The notes beneath the pieces were generated by a model. That model searched no databases and had not been told where the DNA came from. It was given only the letters and a program-made list of their open reading frames with translations. A program made the translations under genes and the position numbers. Below are positions 33,467-41,864 of a DNA stretch of 56,934 bases, piece after piece (position 1 is the first letter of the stretch; each line of letters starts with the position of its first letter). Source of the stretch: a virus; IMG/VR virus record IMGVR_UViG_3300046804_003678, positions 1 through 56,934 of that record, one strand, 5' to 3'.

Positions 33467-34852
33467 ATGCAAGGTTTTAATGAACAGTTAATTGCAAAGT
33501 GGAAGCCAGTGCTTGAGCACGAAGATCTTCCAAGAATTGCAGACGCTCACAAGCGTTCAGTAATTGCTACACTTCTTGAAAATACCGAACAGGCTATGAT
33601 TCAAGAAAATGCAGCAGCTAAGAATTTTGGAATGCTAGCAGAAGTTGCTACTAACTCAGTCGGTACTGGTGGATATGGTGCAGGCGGTGGTGCAGGTGTT
33701 GCTGGTTATGACCCAATTCTTATCTCACTTATCCGTCGTGCAATGCCTAACCTCGTTGCATACGACATCTGCGGCGTACAGCCAATGACAGGTCCAACAG
33801 GACTTATCTTCGCAATGCGTTCACAGTATGCAAACTCAACAAACAGAGAAGCTTTTGGTTCAAACAATTCAGAAGCATTCTATGATGAAGCAAACACTGC
33901 ATTCTCAACATCACGCGCTGGTACAAACGTGATTGGTGAAAAGAATACAGGTACATCACCAAACTACAGCAATGCACAAGCAAATACTTCACAGTATAAC
34001 TTTGCTGGTGGTATGACTACATCAACTGCAGAAGCACTTGGTGTTGCAGCTGATTCATTCCCAGAAATGGCATTCTCAATTGATAAGGTATCAGTAACTG
34101 CACGTTCACGCGCTCTAAAGGCTGAATACACTATCGAACTCGCACAGGACCTTAAGGCAGTCCATGGTCTTGATGCAGAGACTGAACTTGCTAACATCCT
34201 TCAGTCTGAAATCCTTGCTGAAATCAACCGCGAAGTAATTCGTACAATCAATGTTTCAGCTCGTCAGGGTGCTCAAGAAGGTACAACTGTTGCAGGTATC
34301 TTTGATCTTGATACAGATTCAAACGGCCGTTGGTCAGTAGAAAAGTTCAAGGGTCTTATGTTCCAGCTTGAAAGAGAAGCTAATAAGATTGCTAAGGACA
34401 CACGTCGTGGTAAGGGTAACATTGTTATCTGTTCTTCAGACGTAGCTTCTGCACTTCAGATGGCAGGCGTACTTGATTATACTCCAGCTCTTGCATCAAA
34501 CAACCTTCAGGTTGATGATACAGGTAACACATTCGCTGGTGTTCTAAACGGACGCTTCAGAGTGTATGTAGATCCATATACAACTGCAAACTATCTAACA
34601 GTTGGCTATAAGGGTTCAAATGCATTCGATGCTGGTATCTTCTACTGCCCATACGTACCACTTCAGATGGTTCGTGCAGTTGGCCAAGATACATTCCAGC
34701 CAAAGATTGGATTCAAGACTCGTTATGGAATGGTTGCTAACCCATTTGCTCAATCACAGCAGGGTTCACCAAATCTTCAGACAAGTACTTCAGATCCTTC
34801 ATATAACACAAACTCATACTATCGTAGAGTTATTGTTAACAACATCATGTAA
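33467..34852 (+). CDS. gp23: major capsid protein gp23
   Basis: A 461-aa capsid protein. WKPVLEHEDLPRIADAHKRS is the conserved N-terminal region containing the likely maturation segment; YDPILISLIRRAMPNLVAYD, GVQPMTGPTGLIFAMRSQY, ARSRALKAEYTIELAQDLKA and IGFKTRYGMVANPFAQ are diagnostic gp23 blocks. Codon use is slightly more GC-rich and uniform than in the surrounding genes, as expected for a very highly expressed gene. A hairpin and a strong terminator follow. Confidence 0.97.
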   Translation: MQGFNEQLIAKWKPVLEHEDLPRIADAHKRSVIATLLENTEQAMIQENAAAKNFGMLAEVATNSVGTGGYGAGGGAGVAGYDPILISLIRRAMPNLVAYDICGVQPMTGPTGLIFAMRSQYANSTNREAFGSNNSEAFYDEANTAFSTSRAGTNVIGEKNTGTSPNYSNAQANTSQYNFAGGMTTSTAEALGVAADSFPEMAFSIDKVSVTARSRALKAEYTIELAQDLKAVHGLDAETELANILQSEILAEINREVIRTINVSARQGAQEGTTVAGIFDLDTDSNGRWSVEKFKGLMFQLEREANKIAKDTRRGKGNIVICSSDVASALQMAGVLDYTPALASNNLQVDDTGNTFAGVLNGRFRVYVDPYTTANYLTVGYKGSNAFDAGIFYCPYVPLQMVRAVGQDTFQPKIGFKTRYGMVANPFAQSQQGSPNLQTSTSDPSYNTNSYYRRVIVNNIM

Positions 34853-34857
34853 TAAAA

Positions 34858-34874
34858 AGCAGGATCAACCTGCT
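34858..34874 (+). other. small hairpin after gp23
   Basis: AGCAGG-ATCAA-CCTGCT can form a 6-bp stem just after the capsid stop and before the strong terminator. It has no T-run and may protect the transcript end or stall polymerase. Confidence 0.5.
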
Positions 34875-34883
34875 CAACTAAAC

Positions 34884-34910
34884 AAAGGGGGCTTCGGCCC
34901 CCTTTTCTTT
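34884..34910 (+). terminator. Rho-independent terminator of the capsid unit
   Basis: Perfect 9-bp stem AAAGGGGGC/GCCCCCTTT with a TTCG tetraloop, followed by TCTTTT. This is the strongest terminator in the window and ends the gp22-gp23 transcripts. Confidence 0.92.
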
Positions 34911-34912
34911 TA

Positions 34913-34920
34913 GATAAATA
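34913..34920 (+). promoter_or_regulatory. probable late promoter before HEAT-like gene
   Basis: GATAAATA, one base from the late box, directly after the capsid terminator and 29 bases before the next gene. Confidence 0.55.
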
Positions 34921-34949
34921 TAACATTAGATTTGTCTTGAGGAATCCAT

Positions 34950-37562
34950 ATGCTTTTTTTGTTCTCAGATTACATATATCAAGGTTATAATACTACCCTA
35001 TCAGAAGAGCTATCTGATAGCCAAAAAAAATTGGTAGATAGTTGGGGTAAGGGAAAAGCCGAGGAAATATCATCAGAAGTATTTCCTAAGGGACAAGATA
35101 GAATATCAATTCCTCTCGAACAAAAAGGCAATAAAGAAGAGGAAGAAATTAAACCTCATCCGGATGTAGAAAAACATCTTAGAGATAATGGGTTTGAAAT
35201 AGCAGATTACAAAGGTGGTTATGCTAAAGATAAGCACGGTAGAACTGTATCTATCGGCAAAGCATTAAACAAGACAAATGCACCACTACCAGTAAAACAA
35301 GCATTCGAAAATGATCCTGTAAGAAAAGGATCTACCCAGGCTAAAAAAGGTCTAAAAGTAATCATATCTAGACACCCACATGATGTAGCTGGTATGTCTA
35401 CTGATCAAGGTTGGACATCTTGTATGACTATGAAAAATCCTGAGACTGGTGAAGGTGGTGGATGTAATCAACATTATTTACAACAGGATGTTAAGCACGG
35501 CACCCATGTTGCCTATCTTGTTCATGATGATGACAATGAACTTAAACGTCCTATTGCAAGAATTGCATTAAAACCTTTTACTTCTGATGATGGTAAACAT
35601 ACTGTATTGAGACCAGAATCAAGAGCATATGGTACTGGTGATTCTTCATTTGCTCGTACTGTTAACAACTGGGTAGAGAAAAATTTTCCAGCAAAGCCTA
35701 AAATATTATATAGAAAGAATCAAAATCTTTATCATGATAGTGGAGTAAGGGCATTTGGAGGTGATAAGGATGCATTCTTGGCTAGTAATGATCCTAAAGT
35801 TAGAGCTTCTGCATTTACTAAAGTTGGTTTAGGTATTGATCACGAAGATATTAGTAGAGGTTTGAATGATGAGGATGATAAGGTAAGAACAGCAGCCATT
35901 AAACACAGAGAAGCAACAGCTGATCATATATCAACAGCTTTAATGGATCAAAGTAAAAAGGTTAGAGCTGCTGCTTTAGCTAATCCTAATGCTACTGAAG
36001 ATCATCTTATGCAGGGATTAAAAAGTAAAGACATTAATGTAAAAAAGGCAGTGTTAAAAAATCGTAATGCTTCTGAAAAAGTATTGAGTGCAGCGGTAGA
36101 AGATCCTAAACTTGCTACTTTAGAGCAAGGCTATAAACAAGAAGGTGTATTTGATCATCCAAATACTACCGAGAAAGTTATACAAAAAGGTTTAGATAGT
36201 AAGAATAAAGAAACAAGAGCAGCTGCTATCAAATCTGGCTATCTATCTGATAAGCAGATAAATGATCTTATGGATGATAATGAATATATTGAAAAAAGAT
36301 TTAGTGTTGTAGATGGTAATAAAATAGTTCATCCTGCTGCTGCAGCTATAGAAGCTGCTCGTTTGGTACGCGCAGGTTTAAATCATTCTATTTTTAAAAA
36401 TAATGGTGATAAAGAATATCTTAACGATGAATTAACTGAAAAGGCATTAAATCATCCAGATCATACTGTTAGACTTGCAATGCTAAGAAGTCTTGATGAT
36501 AGACATCCAAAATATAATGAACGTGTAAGTAAATTATTAGATGATAAAGATGACAGGGTAGTGGAAGAAGCAGCAAAAGCTATTGCTCATGGTAGAAGTA
36601 AAATGTTAAATAAGGAAATGGCAGATAAATTACTGAACCATCCTAGTCCTGATGTTCAACAATATGTACAATTTATCAATAGAAGTAATACATTTAAAAA
36701 TTTAGGATATGATCCAGATAAAATAACTGATGAAGGCTTAAAGAATTCATCTCCAAAAGTCAGAGAAGCAGCAGCTAGAAGTGATAATTTAACTAAAGAA
36801 CATGTAGATAAAATAGTTAATGATAAAGATAATAATGTAATAAAAGCTTTACAGTGGGCAGATAGGTATAGAGGAGATGAATATTATACAGATACATTTA
36901 AACAATCTGGAATAAATATATTAAAAAAACCATTACTTACTAAGGAACATCTAACAAAACTAGCCGGTCATTCTGATCCTGAAATAGTATCTGAAGCATT
37001 AAAACACAAAAACTCAGGAAGCGAAGCTATTGATGCTGCTTTAAATAATCAAAATCCAGATGTAGTAGAAGATACTTACAGAAGAATAAAATATGGTATA
37101 CTTCATCATAAAAAATTAAATAGTAATCATATAGATAAAATATTATCAAGATCTGATACAGATATTGATACATTACAAACTTTAGGACGTAATGACAAAT
37201 TAAACCAAGATCATATAGATAGATTAATGAATAGTTCTGATATATCTGTAAGAAGATTGGCTGCTGCTCATTCAAAACTATCATCTCAGCAGATTTATGC
37301 TGCTCAAAGAGATAAAGACCCAGATGTTAGATATTATGCGCTAACAAATAAAAATGTTAAACCTGAACATATCAATGCTGCTATAAGAGATAATCCTAAT
37401 GATGAAAATCTCAAAAAAATAAAGAACTATATAGGAAGCGACGAGGATAAACAAGCTCAAGCTGATGATTTTACTACTTCTGGATACCATAAGGGAATAA
37501 ACAGTAGTAGAGCTAAATGGGTAAGAACTAAATTAATGGGTAAAAGAGATTATGAATGGTAA
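34950..37562 (+). CDS. HEAT-like repeat protein, 870 aa
   Basis: Residues ~45-270 form a globular domain (LRDNGFEIADYKGGYAKDK, ISRHPHDVAGMSTDQGWTSC, GTHVAYLVHDDDNELKRPIA, ARIALKPFTSDDG, SRAYGTGDSSFARTVNNWVE). Residues ~280-830 are about 20 helical repeats of 20-25 residues of HEAT or leucine-rich-variant type (DPKVRASAFTKVGLGIDHED, DKVRTAAIKHREATADHIST). Such solenoids bind proteins or peptides. GAGGA lies 6 bases upstream. It has its own late box and a terminator, so it is a monocistronic late gene and may be a virion or ejected protein. No known function is recognised. Confidence 0.75.
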   Translation: MLFLFSDYIYQGYNTTLSEELSDSQKKLVDSWGKGKAEEISSEVFPKGQDRISIPLEQKGNKEEEEIKPHPDVEKHLRDNGFEIADYKGGYAKDKHGRTVSIGKALNKTNAPLPVKQAFENDPVRKGSTQAKKGLKVIISRHPHDVAGMSTDQGWTSCMTMKNPETGEGGGCNQHYLQQDVKHGTHVAYLVHDDDNELKRPIARIALKPFTSDDGKHTVLRPESRAYGTGDSSFARTVNNWVEKNFPAKPKILYRKNQNLYHDSGVRAFGGDKDAFLASNDPKVRASAFTKVGLGIDHEDISRGLNDEDDKVRTAAIKHREATADHISTALMDQSKKVRAAALANPNATEDHLMQGLKSKDINVKKAVLKNRNASEKVLSAAVEDPKLATLEQGYKQEGVFDHPNTTEKVIQKGLDSKNKETRAAAIKSGYLSDKQINDLMDDNEYIEKRFSVVDGNKIVHPAAAAIEAARLVRAGLNHSIFKNNGDKEYLNDELTEKALNHPDHTVRLAMLRSLDDRHPKYNERVSKLLDDKDDRVVEEAAKAIAHGRSKMLNKEMADKLLNHPSPDVQQYVQFINRSNTFKNLGYDPDKITDEGLKNSSPKVREAAARSDNLTKEHVDKIVNDKDNNVIKALQWADRYRGDEYYTDTFKQSGINILKKPLLTKEHLTKLAGHSDPEIVSEALKHKNSGSEAIDAALNNQNPDVVEDTYRRIKYGILHHKKLNSNHIDKILSRSDTDIDTLQTLGRNDKLNQDHIDRLMNSSDISVRRLAAAHSKLSSQQIYAAQRDKDPDVRYYALTNKNVKPEHINAAIRDNPNDENLKKIKNYIGSDEDKQAQADDFTTSGYHKGINSSRAKWVRTKLMGKRDYEW

Positions 37563-37585
37563 ATAAAATAGGATATATTAAATAT

Positions 37586-37613
37586 AAAGGGGGCGCGGAG
37601 CCCCCCTTTTTTT
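37586..37613 (+). terminator. bidirectional terminator between convergent units
   Basis: AAAGGGGG (37586-37593) pairs with CCCCCTTT (37602-37609) and is followed by TTTT. The reverse strand also has a GC stem, preceded by A-run and followed by CTTTATATTT. It closes the plus-strand repeat-protein gene and the minus-strand operon ending at 37612. Confidence 0.85.
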
Positions 37614-38214
37614 ATCTAAATGGTGGCCCTGTAATCCATGAAACTAAAGACCTTCTAACTCCAGCTGTTACTGGTTCTACTCTATGAAGAAGGTATGATG
37701 GAAATACCACCACAAAACCTTTTTTCTTTTTAATTGCCACAGGCCCACTTTCTCCATAAATTACTAACTCACCACCTTCATATTCACTGGGTTCAGCTAA
37801 TTGAACTACACAAGAAAGTTTTCTAGCTGGTAAACTAGAATCTATATTAAGATCCATATGATAGTCATAATGACCTTTTTCATTATAAACTGTATACTGA
37901 AGATCTTCATTAAAACCAAAAAGATCAAACCTATAATAATCGCTATTAAGGTTTCTAATTATTACTCCCAATTTACTGTAAATCCATTCTGTTTCTGCAT
38001 TTACACTTATCCAGGATACTTTACTATCTCTAATATGTTTGAATGATTCAAATTCTGATTGATCTAGTTTTGCAATACCTGCTTGTTCAAAATTATTTTT
38101 TTCACCTATTTCTACTATTCTGTTGATTTCTTCATCTGTAAATCCATCTTCCCAAAATGCGTAAGTATACGGTTGGCCAAATTGGTTATCTGGTAAAAAT
38201 TTATAAACTCCCAT
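37612..38214 (-). CDS. 2OG-Fe(II) oxygenase (PKHD/prolyl-hydroxylase type)
   Basis: A 200-aa non-haem iron dioxygenase. The facial triad is visible: His119 and Asp121 in YDYHMDLNID and His177 in FPSYLLHRVEPV, with Arg187 in AGVRRSLVSW to bind 2-oxoglutarate. YEGGELVIYG is the usual strand between them. Family members hydroxylate Pro or other residues or small molecules; such genes are frequent in marine T4-like phages but substrates are unknown. It is the last gene of the minus-strand operon and ends at the shared terminator. Confidence 0.85.
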   Translation of the reverse strand: MGVYKFLPDNQFGQPYTYAFWEDGFTDEEINRIVEIGEKNNFEQAGIAKLDQSEFESFKHIRDSKVSWISVNAETEWIYSKLGVIIRNLNSDYYRFDLFGFNEDLQYTVYNEKGHYDYHMDLNIDSSLPARKLSCVVQLAEPSEYEGGELVIYGESGPVAIKKKKGFVVVFPSYLLHRVEPVTAGVRRSLVSWITGPPFR

Positions 38215-38226
38215 AATTATTACCTA

Positions 38227-38583
38227 TCACTTATCGTTTTTATTGACGTAAGTTAAGAATTTATCAGCAGTATCCATAACATCTTTAGATGTAACTATAA
38301 CATCTTTTTTTTCAGCAAACTTTAATGCCTGTTCTACAGCCCATTGGCGATCCCACACATCATCCCGCATACGCCCAGTATCAAGCTTCTTTGCTAACTC
38401 TTCCATCATACTAAGCTGGATGTTATGCATAGTAAGATATGCCTGATCTGATACAGGAAGTTCCTTGATACGTTCTTCCAATACAGATACTGCTGTACGA
38501 AGATGACCTGTATCTTCTGGAAGAAAACGAGACTTCAAGATCTCAATCTCGTTCTTTAAGATTTGTTCTACAATGTTACTCAT
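38227..38583 (-). CDS. unknown helical protein
   Basis: A 118-aa, mostly helical protein (SNIVEQILKNEIEILKSRFL, LRTAVSVLEERIKEL, WDRQWAVEQALKFAEKKDVI). AGGAG 8 bases upstream supports the start. No family recognised. It lies between two oxygenase-like genes in the minus-strand operon. Confidence 0.7.
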   Translation of the reverse strand: MSNIVEQILKNEIEILKSRFLPEDTGHLRTAVSVLEERIKELPVSDQAYLTMHNIQLSMMEELAKKLDTGRMRDDVWDRQWAVEQALKFAEKKDVIVTSKDVMDTADKFLTYVNKNDK

Positions 38584-38593
38584 ATTATTACTC

Positions 38594-39274
38594 CTATAAT
38601 GTACTATCTACATCTAAAGATACATTTCCTGAAACGGATATTCTGTAATCATCAGATGTGTAAAATGGATTCACACTGTGTGTTAATTTAGATGGAAAAA
38701 AACATATGATACCTTCGTATTCCTTATCTATAGGAATAGAGATATCTGATAAACTACCTAGAATATTATTATAAATTAGATTAAATTTGGATGTTTGTTT
38801 ATTTTTAGATTTAAATATTTTTGTTTCTTGGTTTAAATCGTATGGTATTTTCATCCAAATGACAAAAGATATAACACCTCCATGATAGTGAGGAGGATTA
38901 AATTCGTACTTTTTTTGAAAGTTGACCCATAGATCGTTTAGTTTAAATTTAACACTTCTAGTTAAAATATCAGGGCAGACTTTGTTACCATATTTATTAA
39001 TGTATATATGAGTAGCATTTAAAATGTAATCTTCTAGAACAGGTATACAATTATCTAGATTATATTCATGTTGTAAGTGTCCTGCTAGATATTCATGATA
39101 GCCATCTGCTAAGTTAAAATTAGATTGAATGCTTTTTATTTCATTCAATATATTTTTGTTTATATGTTCAGGAATTCTACCAAAGAATAAATTAATATTG
39201 GGTAGGGTAAATTCAAAAAGTTTGTCAGAAGTAACACTAGTCAAACCATCAAATAAATGATCATCGCTGCTCAC
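38594..39274 (-). CDS. putative 2OG-Fe(II) oxygenase, HxH type
   Basis: A 226-aa protein resembling the phage 2OG-FeII_Oxy_5-type family: FNPPHYHGGVISFVIWMKIP (metal His pair), GIICFFPSKLTHSVNPFYTS (distal His) and DDYRISVSGNVSLD (Arg for 2-oxoglutarate, then the typical S-x-N ending). The GTG at 39274 is chosen because it overlaps the upstream stop (GTGA). Activity is unproven. Two oxygenase-like genes in one operon may act on the same target. Confidence 0.7.
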   Translation of the reverse strand: MSSDDHLFDGLTSVTSDKLFEFTLPNINLFFGRIPEHINKNILNEIKSIQSNFNLADGYHEYLAGHLQHEYNLDNCIPVLEDYILNATHIYINKYGNKVCPDILTRSVKFKLNDLWVNFQKKYEFNPPHYHGGVISFVIWMKIPYDLNQETKIFKSKNKQTSKFNLIYNNILGSLSDISIPIDKEYEGIICFFPSKLTHSVNPFYTSDDYRISVSGNVSLDVDSTL

Positions 39275-39573
39275 TCTGTTACTACCTTTTTCCATTCACC
39301 TTTAGCAGTCTTTAACCAAAGATTACCATCATTACCTACAGCCATTGATACCTGTCTAGATGGATCTGTTTGAGGAAATGAACTTAATATCATACTAGTG
39401 TTATTTCCTATGTTTACTTTAACATCTTTACTCTTCTTAGAAGCACTAAGAACAAGTCTTGTACCAAAATGGCTATCATCTGGCCGATCCTCTTTGGTAT
39501 CTTCTTTTGCAAATGCAGTAACTGCCATTAACGGTGATAGTGCAATTGCACCAAATAAACTACGACGATTCAT
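39271..39573 (-). CDS. small exported protein with twin-arginine-like signal, copy B
   Basis: A 100-aa protein that opens MNRRSLFGAIALSPLMAVTA followed by FAKED. The RR motif, a moderately hydrophobic stretch and an A-x-A-like site (AFA) resemble a twin-arginine (Tat) signal peptide. The remainder (HFGTRLVLSASKKSKDVKVN, GNDGNLWLKTAKGEWKK) looks like a small beta-rich domain. Its N-terminus is clearly related to the next upstream gene. Export is inferred; a signal on a phage protein points to the periplasm of a Gram-negative host. Confidence 0.7.
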   Translation of the reverse strand: MNRRSLFGAIALSPLMAVTAFAKEDTKEDRPDDSHFGTRLVLSASKKSKDVKVNIGNNTSMILSSFPQTDPSRQVSMAVGNDGNLWLKTAKGEWKKVVTE

Positions 39574-39576
39574 ATA

Positions 39577-39987
39577 TTAACTCCATCCTACTGAATCTAA
39601 AAGACTCTCAATAGATCTTTGTAAATGATCTTTCTCATCTTCAAAGTTTCTTTGAGCGTTACGTTTTGCTTGTAGTTCAATTTTAGCAACATCTGAAAAA
39701 GATTTCAATGCTAAAATATCCACATCTACTCTGGGATATGATTTAAGATTATTAAACTCACGTACAAATATATCATTAAGTCTGGTATCTTTGTTTTTTA
39801 TTAAATTAGAAAGATTAGTTCTATAACTATCAACCATCTGTTCTTTAGTAATAGCTTGAGGCATAGATGAATATGATACATCTGATGCTGTTTGTACACC
39901 TAATCTATTACCACTTAACTCATTGGCAACCACACCGCCAAGAGAAGGAGCTAGTCCTAAGAAACCTAGCACACTACGTCTGTTCAT
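39577..39987 (-). CDS. small protein with twin-arginine-like signal, copy A
   Basis: A 136-aa protein beginning MNRRSVLGFLGLAPSLGGVV, a Tat-like start (NRRSVLGFLG), followed by a helical charged body (YRTNLSNLIKNKDTRLNDIF, LQAKRNAQRNFEDEKDHLQR). The hydrophobic stretch is short and Gly/Pro-rich, as in Tat substrates. It overlaps the upstream gene by 4 bases and is separated by 3 bases from its N-terminal paralogue. The bodies of the two proteins are unrelated, suggesting a shared signal module. Function unknown. Confidence 0.7.
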   Translation of the reverse strand: MNRRSVLGFLGLAPSLGGVVANELSGNRLGVQTASDVSYSSMPQAITKEQMVDSYRTNLSNLIKNKDTRLNDIFVREFNNLKSYPRVDVDILALKSFSDVAKIELQAKRNAQRNFEDEKDHLQRSIESLLDSVGWS

Positions 39988-40373
39988 AACGCTACCATAT
40001 TCTTGAATGCAACTTTGAGCATCTCATTGGATATATCTTCTGCTACCTTATCTCTGATAGCCACTGCAATATCTGTAGGACTAGGCTTATCAAACGAATT
40101 AATACCAATCTTAACTGATCGTTTATGACCATTTAAAGAGTAAATAACGACATACACATCCTGTGCAGAAAACACATCAAGAGACCTATGAATCTTACAC
40201 TCAAAATGAGTATCAGATACAACAGTAGTTTCAATCACTTTCTTTCGTGCTTCCTCTTCCATCTCTTTAAGAAGACGAACAGATTCATCTGTAGGTGCTC
40301 GTTTTTCTGTTACTGATGCAGATATAAAACCAAAACCAGCTGTTGGTACAGAAACATTAGTAGTATTAAACAT
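39984..40373 (-). CDS. unknown protein
   Basis: A 129-aa protein with an N-terminal Gly/Val stretch (VSVPTAGFGFISASVTEKRA), a helical segment (RLLKEMEEEARKKVIET) and a beta-rich half (THFECKIHRSLDVF, VYVVIYSLNGHKRSVKIGIN). ATG 40373 overlaps the upstream TGA and has GGAGGGG upstream, so it is preferred to the adjacent GTG. It may be a virion or adaptor protein; no family recognised. Confidence 0.65.
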   Translation of the reverse strand: MFNTTNVSVPTAGFGFISASVTEKRAPTDESVRLLKEMEEEARKKVIETTVVSDTHFECKIHRSLDVFSAQDVYVVIYSLNGHKRSVKIGINSFDKPSPTDIAVAIRDKVAEDISNEMLKVAFKNMVAL

Positions 40374-40561
40374 CACTCTTTCCCCTCCAGCTTCAGCGCG
40401 GTTAGTGCAATAAGTGAACGCAACGCTTCTTTCAATTTATCGCGTTCTTCCCGCAACCGCTCAATCTCTTCTGCTGAATCTAAAATGTACAGTAAGACAT
40501 CATGAGGGAAGGCTTCTATCTCAGCAATACCATTTCGCTTTACACGCTTAACAATATCCAT
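40373..40561 (-). CDS. small coiled-coil protein
   Basis: A 62-aa protein with a C-terminal coiled coil (LDSAEEIERLREERDKLKEA). It starts in a TGATG overlap with the upstream gene and ends in one with the downstream gene. Similar short proteins (DVLLYILDSAEEIERLREER) are frequent, uncharacterised phage early proteins. Confidence 0.7.
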   Translation of the reverse strand: MDIVKRVKRNGIAEIEAFPHDVLLYILDSAEEIERLREERDKLKEALRSLIALTALKLEGKE

Positions 40562-40989
40562 CACACAAACTCCAAACGATCTTCTACCACTTTAAATTTA
40601 ACAACATTATAATCAGAAAAGCGATCCCCACCATACCTAAAATAATCTCGTCCGCCATCTACAAATGCTCCGTTCTTACCTTCTCTGTAGTCATGACGAT
40701 AACGAGAATATACTACTTCACCTTCTGCTTCAATACCTTTAAATTCAACATCTCTAATAGAAGGCAATGCATCAGTGATCATCAATCTATCACCATCATG
40801 ATATACTGCAAAGTAGTTTGAACCTCGTGGATGCTTTTCCTCAGTATAGAATACTGCAGCAGGGAAGTTAGCCCAACCACCATCTCTAGCCTTAAGACAG
40901 GTTTCTAATAGATACTTTGCCTTGTATTCTCTCTCAAACACCTCTATCATTTCAGGTTTGATAAAAGAACTCTTTGTATCAATCTTCAT
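40561..40989 (-). CDS. unknown conserved-looking protein
   Basis: A 142-aa mixed alpha/beta protein. EREYKAKYLLETCLKARDGG is a helix, followed by beta strands (AAVFYTEEKHPRGSNYFAVY, GDRLMITDALPSI) and a Tyr/Arg-rich part (YSRYRHDYREGKNGAFVDGG). Family not recognised. It overlaps the upstream 57-aa gene by 11 bases. Confidence 0.65.
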   Translation of the reverse strand: MKIDTKSSFIKPEMIEVFEREYKAKYLLETCLKARDGGWANFPAAVFYTEEKHPRGSNYFAVYHDGDRLMITDALPSIRDVEFKGIEAEGEVVYSRYRHDYREGKNGAFVDGGRDYFRYGGDRFSDYNVVKFKVVEDRLEFV

Positions 40990-41152
40990 CTTCAGATTCC
41001 TTCTTACGCTTCTTCTTTGGCTTTTCCTCTACAGTAAGTATAGAACCATCATCGGTTTCGATCAACACCTTATTCCACTGAAATGAAATAAGGGGATTTT
41101 CAACATGAGCAGGCTCTCTGAAGTTGATAACCTTCTTGCGTCTGAAAAACAT
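40979..41152 (-). CDS. 57-aa basic small protein
   Basis: A short gene of 57 codons reading MFFRRKKVINFREPAHVENP, then a beta strand pair (LISFQWNKVLIETDDGS) and a Lys/Arg-rich tail (EEKPKKKRKKESEDED). AAGGG 6 bases upstream and tight spacing to both neighbours (2-base gap upstream, 11-base overlap downstream) support it. The basic stretch could contact nucleic acid. Family not recognised. Confidence 0.7.
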   Translation of the reverse strand: MFFRRKKVINFREPAHVENPLISFQWNKVLIETDDGSILTVEEKPKKKRKKESEDED

Positions 41153-41154
41153 CT

Positions 41155-41493
41155 TTAGCCCTTTTTCTTCTCGTACAGCTTTTTGTAAAGAGTTGCTATC
41201 TTATCAAGCTCTGGATGTTTGTATATCCATTGCCCTGTGTCTGGTTGAAACTCTTTCTTAAAGAACTCATCCAATACTTTGTACCTTTTGATTTGTATGG
41301 GATCTGTATGATAATCTTCAATAGTAGAGATATCAGGATTTATTGTCAACGCTAATTTATCAAAGTCACCATCAGACATAATAGAATGGTTGGCATACTC
41401 ATATGCATACGCAGCAAGAGATACACGTATCCTATTGAACCTCTCCCTTTCGGGAGAGGCTTTTGGTGACGTCATAAAATCTTCTAAATTCAT
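41155..41493 (-). CDS. unknown protein, ligase-N-domain-like pattern
   Basis: A 112-aa protein. VSLAAYAYEYANHSIMSDGD followed by FDKLALTINPDIST recalls the helix-turn pattern (AYAYY..SD.EYD.L) at the N-terminus of NAD-dependent DNA ligases and of short phage proteins of unknown function. No adenylation domain is present, so ligase activity is not claimed. It overlaps the SWIM gene by 4 bases. Confidence 0.6.
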   Translation of the reverse strand: MNLEDFMTSPKASPERERFNRIRVSLAAYAYEYANHSIMSDGDFDKLALTINPDISTIEDYHTDPIQIKRYKVLDEFFKKEFQPDTGQWIYKHPELDKIATLYKKLYEKKKG

Positions 41494-41864
41494 TTGATCC
41501 CAACTATATGCCTACAGTTACGTCGAAACTGGAATGCCATACACGTACAAGTCTTGTGTGAACCATCTACAGTAACAGTATAATGATCTCCTTTAGATCC
41601 GACAACAGAAAACTCTCGTTTGGCAGGATTGATCTTCTCTGCCACGAACGATTCGTTGTTAATTGAGATGATATCTTCCTGTGGTATGATACGAACAGGA
41701 AACTTACGTTCGTGTGTAGAAAGAGCAATAGCAGGATAGTCGACCCACTTTGGAGTTGCTACAATCTCACCTTCGAACGTATAGGTCTTTGGCATAAACG
41801 TGTATGCTGGATTTCTGGCAAGACAATTTCTAACAACTACTTGCACATTATACTCCTTTGTCAT
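41490..41864 (-). CDS. SWIM zinc-finger protein
   Basis: A 124-aa protein ending in a SWIM zinc finger: Cys106, Cys108, Cys117 and His119 in CTCMAFQFRRNCRHIVGIK (C-x-C-x8-C-x-H). The N-terminal 90 residues are beta-rich. SWIM fingers bind DNA or proteins and occur in recombination mediators and MULE transposases, but no such domain is fused here. Probably an early regulatory or host-interaction protein. Confidence 0.75.
   Translation of the reverse strand: MTKEYNVQVVVRNCLARNPAYTFMPKTYTFEGEIVATPKWVDYPAIALSTHERKFPVRIIPQEDIISINNESFVAEKINPAKREFSVVGSKGDHYTVTVDGSHKTCTCMAFQFRRNCRHIVGIK

Noticed and set aside
34602-34913. Plus-strand open frame overlapping the end of gp23 and running through the terminator
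   Set aside because: It lies within the strongly supported capsid gene in another frame and extends across the terminator stem; no ribosome site.
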